Source: Holophaga foetida DSM 6591
GTDB taxonomy: Bacteria > Acidobacteriota > Holophagae > Holophagales > Holophagaceae
Reading direction: 5' to 3'
Length of the DNA: 64,000 nucleotides
Assembly (NCBI RefSeq): GCF_000242615.2
Contig: NZ_KI912268.1
Span: 2,751,911-2,815,910, forward strand
In this document: positions 59,755 through 64,000 of the stretch, in pieces
Numbering within the stretch: the stretch's first letter is position 1
How the letters are laid out: each line of letters begins with the position of its first letter
Position numbers and translations under genes: made by a program
Notes under the pieces: generated by a model
What the model saw: the letters and a program-made list of their open reading frames with translations, nothing else
Told to the model about the DNA's origin: nothing
The model's database searches: none

Positions 59755-61347
59755 ATGCGCAACAACCAGCCCGTCACCCTGAACGAAGTCCACATCAACG
59801 ACGGCGCCTTCATCGTTTCCATGACGGATCCCAAGGGCAATATCACCTACGCCAATGATGAATTCATCCGGGTCAGCGGCTACTCCGAATCCGAGCTCAT
59901 GGGGGCGCCCCAGAACATCCTCCGCCATCCGACCATGCCCGCCGCCGCCTTCGCCGATCTCTGGGCCACGATCCAGGGTGGCAAACCCTGGCATGGCCTG
60001 GTCAAGAACCGCTGCAAGAACGGTGATTTCTACTGGGTGGACGCCAATATCACTCCCGTTGAGGAGGACGGCCGCATCGTCGGCTACGTCAGCATCCGCA
60101 GCAAGCCCACCCGCTCCCAGATCGACGAGGCTGAACACATATATGCCCTCCTGAACCAGGGCAAGACCCTGGAGGAGGCTACGGCCCACCGCCCTTGGGT
60201 GCTTTTCCCTTCCATGTCCTTTGGTGGTCAGTTGCGGGTGGGCTACGGCTTGGCTTCTCTGGTTTTCCTGCTCGTCCTGCTGGGGCTCTACCTCAAGGTT
60301 CCCGGGCTTTCGGAGTGGGGCGGGACGCTGCTGGCCTGCGGGATCCTCGGGATCCTGGCCGGACAGGTCATGGCCACCCTCTCGATCCGGACGCTGCGCG
60401 TGCAGCTGGGGGGCGATCCCAAGGATGCTATCGAGGCGGTGCGCCAGATCGCCGCAGGCGACATTCGGCGGGAGATCGTGACCGTCATCGGCGATACCAG
60501 CAGCCTGATGGGCTCCCTGCGCCACATGCAGTCCAGGCTGAAGGGGATGATCAATCGCATCCGCTTCGACGCCGGGCGGGTGGACCGGGACGCCAGTTCC
60601 TTCGCCCAGGCGACCCAGGAGATCGCCAACACGAGCCATGAACTGGCCCGGAATGCCGATGCCCAGCAGGTCTCGGTGGAGCGCATGGCCTCCGCCATCA
60701 CCGAACTTTCGGCCTCCATCAAGGAGGTTGCACGCAACGTCACGGCCAGCCAGTCCCAGACCCAGGAGGCCGCCAAGGCCACGGTCGAGGGGGATCAGGC
60801 CGGAGAGGCCGCCATGTCCGCCATGGCACGGGTGGAGGAGGCCACAGAGCAGGTGGTGCGGGCTGTCCATGTGATCCAGGACATCGCTCGGCAGACCAAT
60901 CTCCTTTCCCTGAACGCCGCCATCGAGGCCGCCAAGGCCGGACAGCATGGCAAGGGCTTCGCCGTGGTGGCCGACGAGGTCCGGAAGTTGGCGGAGCGCA
61001 GCGGCATGGCCGCCAAGGAGATCGCCCAGCTCATTGAGGAGAGCAATCAGGCCGTTTCCCGAGGCAAGGATACAGTCCAGGAGGCTGTTCAGGCCTTGGG
61101 GCGCATCCGGGAGAACATCCAGCATGTGACCGCTGTCTCCATGGAGATCGGGGCCGCCGCTGACGAGCAGGCCCGGGCCAGCGCCGAGGTCGCCCAGCAG
61201 GTGGAACTCAGCGCCCAGAAGGCCGTTGAGAATGCCTCCGCCAGCCTGGAGCTGAGCACCACCGTTGACGGCAACACCCAGACCTCCGGGCAGCTTGCCC
61301 GCACTGCTGACGGCCTGCTCGCGCTGGTGGGGCAGTTCAGGACCTGA
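59755..61347 (+). CDS. Aer-like methyl-accepting chemotaxis protein with N-terminal PAS
   Basis: The 530-residue protein has an N-terminal PAS domain (about 15-125: [39 protein letters not shown], ending GYVSIRSKP) of the FAD-binding Aer type, two closely spaced membrane spans (about 160-210), a HAMP-like segment and the MCP signalling domain with hairpin tip [40 protein letters not shown]. The PAS has no periplasmic domain before it, so the sensor is cytoplasmic and redox- or oxygen-directed. It feeds CheA and the flagellar motor. GGAGA precedes the ATG. Its stop overlaps the convergent activator gene by 11 bp. Confidence 0.93.
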   Translation: MRNNQPVTLNEVHINDGAFIVSMTDPKGNITYANDEFIRVSGYSESELMGAPQNILRHPTMPAAAFADLWATIQGGKPWHGLVKNRCKNGDFYWVDANITPVEEDGRIVGYVSIRSKPTRSQIDEAEHIYALLNQGKTLEEATAHRPWVLFPSMSFGGQLRVGYGLASLVFLLVLLGLYLKVPGLSEWGGTLLACGILGILAGQVMATLSIRTLRVQLGGDPKDAIEAVRQIAAGDIRREIVTVIGDTSSLMGSLRHMQSRLKGMINRIRFDAGRVDRDASSFAQATQEIANTSHELARNADAQQVSVERMASAITELSASIKEVARNVTASQSQTQEAAKATVEGDQAGEAAMSAMARVEEATEQVVRAVHVIQDIARQTNLLSLNAAIEAAKAGQHGKGFAVVADEVRKLAERSGMAAKEIAQLIEESNQAVSRGKDTVQEAVQALGRIRENIQHVTAVSMEIGAAADEQARASAEVAQQVELSAQKAVENASASLELSTTVDGNTQTSGQLARTADGLLALVGQFRT

Positions 61348-64000
61348 GCGGCTGGGTCTCCTGCCAGCGCAGCTTCTCGGCGATCAGGTCCAGGCCGACC
61401 CGCTTGGCGGCGGCGTAGAGAGCCGGGCGGGTGATGCCCAGGGCGTCGGCGGTGTCGCTAACCTGGAATCGGTAATGGTGGAGGCTTTCCCGCAGGAGCT
61501 GGCGCTGGAAGTCCTGGGTGGACTCGACCCAGGATTGCCTCCGGCGGAGGCTCCTGGTGTGCAGCTCCGGGAAGTGCTCGACCTTGAGGGGGCTGTGGCC
61601 GCATCGCAGGAGGGCCCGTGCAAGGGCATGGCGAAGCTCCCGGAAATTCCCGGGCCAGGGGTGCTTCGCCAGGGCCTGGGGGAGGCCGGGGGCCAGTGGG
61701 GGGATCGGCTGTCCCCCCTCTCGGGCGAGGGCAGCCACCAGCCTGGGGATCAGGAAAGGGAATTCGTGACGCCTGGCTTCCAGGGCGGGGAGATGGAGCA
61801 CGGTGCCCTGGAGGCGGTAGAGGAGATCGGCCCTGAATCGCCCTTCGGCTGCGAGGGTCTCCAGGTCCCGGTGGGTAGCGGCCACGAAGCGGACATCCAC
61901 CCGCTGGACCCGTTCGCTTCCGACCCGCCGCAGCTCCTTCTCCTGGAGAACTCGCAGGAATAGGGACTGGAGGCGGGGAGAGAGGTCAGCGATCTCGTCC
62001 AGGAAGAGGGTGCCGCCGCTGGCCAGTTCGATGGCACCGCGATGATCCCGGTCGGCTCCGGTGAAAGCCCCCTTCACATGCCCGAAGAGCTCGGATTCCA
62101 GGAGGGTCTCTGCGAAGGCCGCGCAGTTGACCGGTACCATTGAACCTCGACGCCCCGAAAGGCGGTGGAGTTCCCAGGCTGCCAGTTCCTTCCCCGATCC
62201 GCTGGGCCCCTGGATCAGGACCGCCAGTTCGGAGGGGGCGACCCGGGCCATCTCCCGCAGCACGGAGGCCATGGGTTCAGAGCCATCCGATAGGAATCGA
62301 ACCGTGTCCGGTAGCTCTTGAGGCGGCTCGTTGGGGAGGAGCTGGGCCACCCAGGGGGACGCCATCTCTGCGGTCCTGGCCGCCTCTGAGGGAGCTTCAG
62401 GGGGAAGCCCCACTAAGGCAGAGCCCACTCTGGCCCCTTCCCAGTGGAGGGGGAATCCCCACCAGACAAGGCCATCGACACCGCAGGGCGCAATGGCTCC
62501 ATCCCGATGCAGTCGACCCACCAGGACTTCGGGGGGAGCTGCCCCGCATCCCATCCGCTCTCCCTCCCAAAGGACCCAAGTGGGGTGTTCGCGGTGGGCC
62601 AGCCAGGCTTGCAGAAGCTCCCGGGCCGGGGATGGGGCTTCATGGACAGGGGACGGCCAGAGCTTGTGCAGGCGTGCCAAGTGGCTCTCGGAGCGGGTAC
62701 GGTTGGCAATGGTCTGGAGCTGCAGCAGTTTCCCGGCACTCCGTTCTTCGGGCTGCTCCTCCAGGAGGAGCAGCCCGGTGCTCAGGCGGAGGAGTTGGTT
62801 GGAGCAGGCTTCCCAGGCGGCCCAGAACTCGCCAACGGAACCGGCTCCGTGCCGGAGCCTCAGGTATTCCCATTGGAGACGCTCCTCCCCCTCCAGATCC
62901 GGCTCGGGAGATGCGAAGTCGCCCTCCAGAAAGGCCTGGAGCAGGGTTCGGAGGCCTCCTGGGGGGATGTGGGGCAGGGTCTCTCTCACCCGCTCCGGGG
63001 CATTCTCCGTCAGGCCCTGGAGGGCGAGCAGCACCCAGGCGGGTTCGAAATCCGGGTGGGTGCTTGTGAGCTTCAGCAGGATTGACAGCGCTCCCTTCCA
63101 GTCTCCGGAACAGGCCTTCATAAGGGCCTCGTCATGCTCCGCATAGGGCGAGGGCTGGGGGCCCATGATCTTCTGCCAGGCGCGCAGGCCCTCGAGATCC
63201 CCCCAGAAGAGGGCTGCATAGGCCGCATTGGCGGCGGCCCTGGGAACCCAGAATGGGCTTCCCAGGCGCAGAAAATGGGCATGGGCAAGGGTGAAGGCGC
63301 GCAGGGCTGTCTCCAGATCCTGCGCCAGGAAGGCCCGTCGGCCCTCGGCCATCCAGTGGAAGGGGTCGGCGCAGGGATGGGCTGGGGTGCCCCAGGGGGG
63401 GTAGCCTTGGGACGGAGGGGCCGGGTCGCCACCCCAGCGCATCCGCAGCCGGTCCAGGCTGGGTTCGCCACTGGAGGGCGGCACCGTTGCTTGGGGGTGG
63501 GCCTCAAGGTCGTGGGCGATGGCTTCGGCCCATGGGTGCTGGGGGACCTGACCCGCCAGGATGGCGGCTACGTCAGGCATTGGCGGGGCCCCGAAAGCCA
63601 GTCCTTCCGGGGGCGCTGGGAGTCCCACGCCCCTCCCCCAGGCCCGGATCCTGGGATCGATCATCCAAGTGCCGTCGGAGAGGCGATGGAGCCATGGCTC
63701 TTTCTGGAAGGGGGTCAGGGTGGAGGGGAGGCTCGCCAGGGTCAGTGGTTTTAGCCAGCCTTCATCGGAGGTCAGGAGCTCCCAGGGCAGGCCCTGGGGT
63801 AGAGAGCCCGCAGGGAGAAGGTGCCCTGTGGCATCGAGGTCCCTCAGGAGGCTTTCCCACCAGCCTTCGGGAAGCTGGTGGAGGGCAGCGGGAAGCAGTT
63901 GGCTCAGAAAGGGGGGGAGATGGAGAACCCCTTCCGTGTCTACGGCCCCTAACCAGGGAAGCCACCGGATCCGCTCTTCCAGGCTCAGGAGGAGCGAAGC
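61337..64000 (-). CDS. Sigma-54-dependent transcriptional activator with TPR-like N-terminal part (start beyond window)
   Basis: The frame stays open to the right edge, so the N-terminus lies beyond 64000; 887 codons are visible. The first ATG inside, at 63664, is not the start because the codons upstream continue with normal composition ([33 protein letters not shown]). The middle (nt about 62100-62250) begins an AAA+ domain with Walker [15 protein letters not shown] loop for sigma-54 contact, [14 protein letters not shown] and [12 protein letters not shown]; a Fis-type helix-turn-helix ends the protein ([20 protein letters not shown]). The long N-terminal region is helical and TPR-like, with no receiver, GAF or PAS recognised. 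Targets are unknown. Confidence 0.93.
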   Translation of the reverse strand, partial: ASLLLSLEERIRWLPWLGAVDTEGVLHLPPFLSQLLPAALHQLPEGWWESLLRDLDATGHLLPAGSLPQGLPWELLTSDEGWLKPLTLASLPSTLTPFQKEPWLHRLSDGTWMIDPRIRAWGRGVGLPAPPEGLAFGAPPMPDVAAILAGQVPQHPWAEAIAHDLEAHPQATVPPSSGEPSLDRLRMRWGGDPAPPSQGYPPWGTPAHPCADPFHWMAEGRRAFLAQDLETALRAFTLAHAHFLRLGSPFWVPRAAANAAYAALFWGDLEGLRAWQKIMGPQPSPYAEHDEALMKACSGDWKGALSILLKLTSTHPDFEPAWVLLALQGLTENAPERVRETLPHIPPGGLRTLLQAFLEGDFASPEPDLEGEERLQWEYLRLRHGAGSVGEFWAAWEACSNQLLRLSTGLLLLEEQPEERSAGKLLQLQTIANRTRSESHLARLHKLWPSPVHEAPSPARELLQAWLAHREHPTWVLWEGERMGCGAAPPEVLVGRLHRDGAIAPCGVDGLVWWGFPLHWEGARVGSALVGLPPEAPSEAARTAEMASPWVAQLLPNEPPQELPDTVRFLSDGSEPMASVLREMARVAPSELAVLIQGPSGSGKELAAWELHRLSGRRGSMVPVNCAAFAETLLESELFGHVKGAFTGADRDHRGAIELASGGTLFLDEIADLSPRLQSLFLRVLQEKELRRVGSERVQRVDVRFVAATHRDLETLAAEGRFRADLLYRLQGTVLHLPALEARRHEFPFLIPRLVAALAREGGQPIPPLAPGLPQALAKHPWPGNFRELRHALARALLRCGHSPLKVEHFPELHTRSLRRRQSWVESTQDFQRQLLRESLHHYRFQVSDTADALGITRPALYAAAKRVGLDLIAEKLRWQETQPLRS

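Overview
The window is GC-rich, densely coding DNA from a motile Gram-negative bacterium. An outer-membrane patatin autotransporter, a lipoprotein with a lipobox, prepilin peptidase, flagellar genes, UbiE-type quinone methylation, lipoyl synthase and a PAS chemoreceptor all point that way. The overall gene style (KimA-like permeases, NapF/G-like ferredoxin, PiT phosphate uptake, dispersed 9-nt-periodic intergenic repeats) would fit Acidobacteriota of the Holophaga/Geothrix type. That placement is inference; no rRNA gene is present to test it.

Layout. 1-7.7 kb: a flagellar filament island. A leftward nonulosonate-type sugar block (NeuB fused to a cupin, then a thiamine-diphosphate enzyme cut by the left edge) lies back to back with a KdsC-like phosphatase. 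It is followed by a very short flagellin, FlaG, FliD and a TPR glycosyltransferase, with FliS and a FliT-like chaperone convergent from the right. Together they suggest a glycosylated filament. 7.8-16.4 kb: RidA, a SWIM/SNF2 helicase pair, rpiB-rph and a PlpD-type patatin/beta-barrel protein. 16.4-26.7 kb, nearly all leftward: pilD-HAD-marC, then an oligopeptide-type SBP-permease-permease-peroxiredoxin operon joined by 4-nt overlaps, two tandem KimA-like potassium permeases and a methyltransferase-like gene. 26.8-34.4 kb: lipA, a DUF47/PiT phosphate pair, a polyferredoxin next to an aspartate-semialdehyde-dehydrogenase-like protein, a hybrid periplasmic-sensor histidine kinase, and purB. 34.5-38.5 kb: the conserved rpmH-rnpA-yidC-jag-mnmE cluster, without dnaA or yidD. 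38.7-53 kb: DEAD-box helicase, FKBP isomerase, a large surface lipoprotein, gatB, a two-gene ATPase/DUF4276 module, leuS, carbonic anhydrase and a CocE-type hydrolase. 53.3-64 kb: an M16 peptidase, a UDG-superfamily protein, acyl-CoA dehydrogenase, ubiE, an Aer-like chemoreceptor and a sigma-54 activator that runs off the right edge.

Most notable beyond the genes: (i) the ATPase/DUF4276 pair at 45.1-46.9 kb, a plausible TOPRIM-type defence module; (ii) several families of short dispersed repeats, including a 9-nt-periodic GCGGAG family that forms a perfect 30-bp palindrome before mnmE and also lies inside the mnmE reading frame beside a degenerate G4 motif, and a 28-bp inverted repeat whose arm supplies the C-terminus and stop codon of the DEAD-box helicase; (iii) a flagellin leader with a GGA-loop hairpin and a GGA-rich Shine-Dalgarno that looks like a CsrA target. 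I saw no tRNA, rRNA, CRISPR array or intact insertion sequence.
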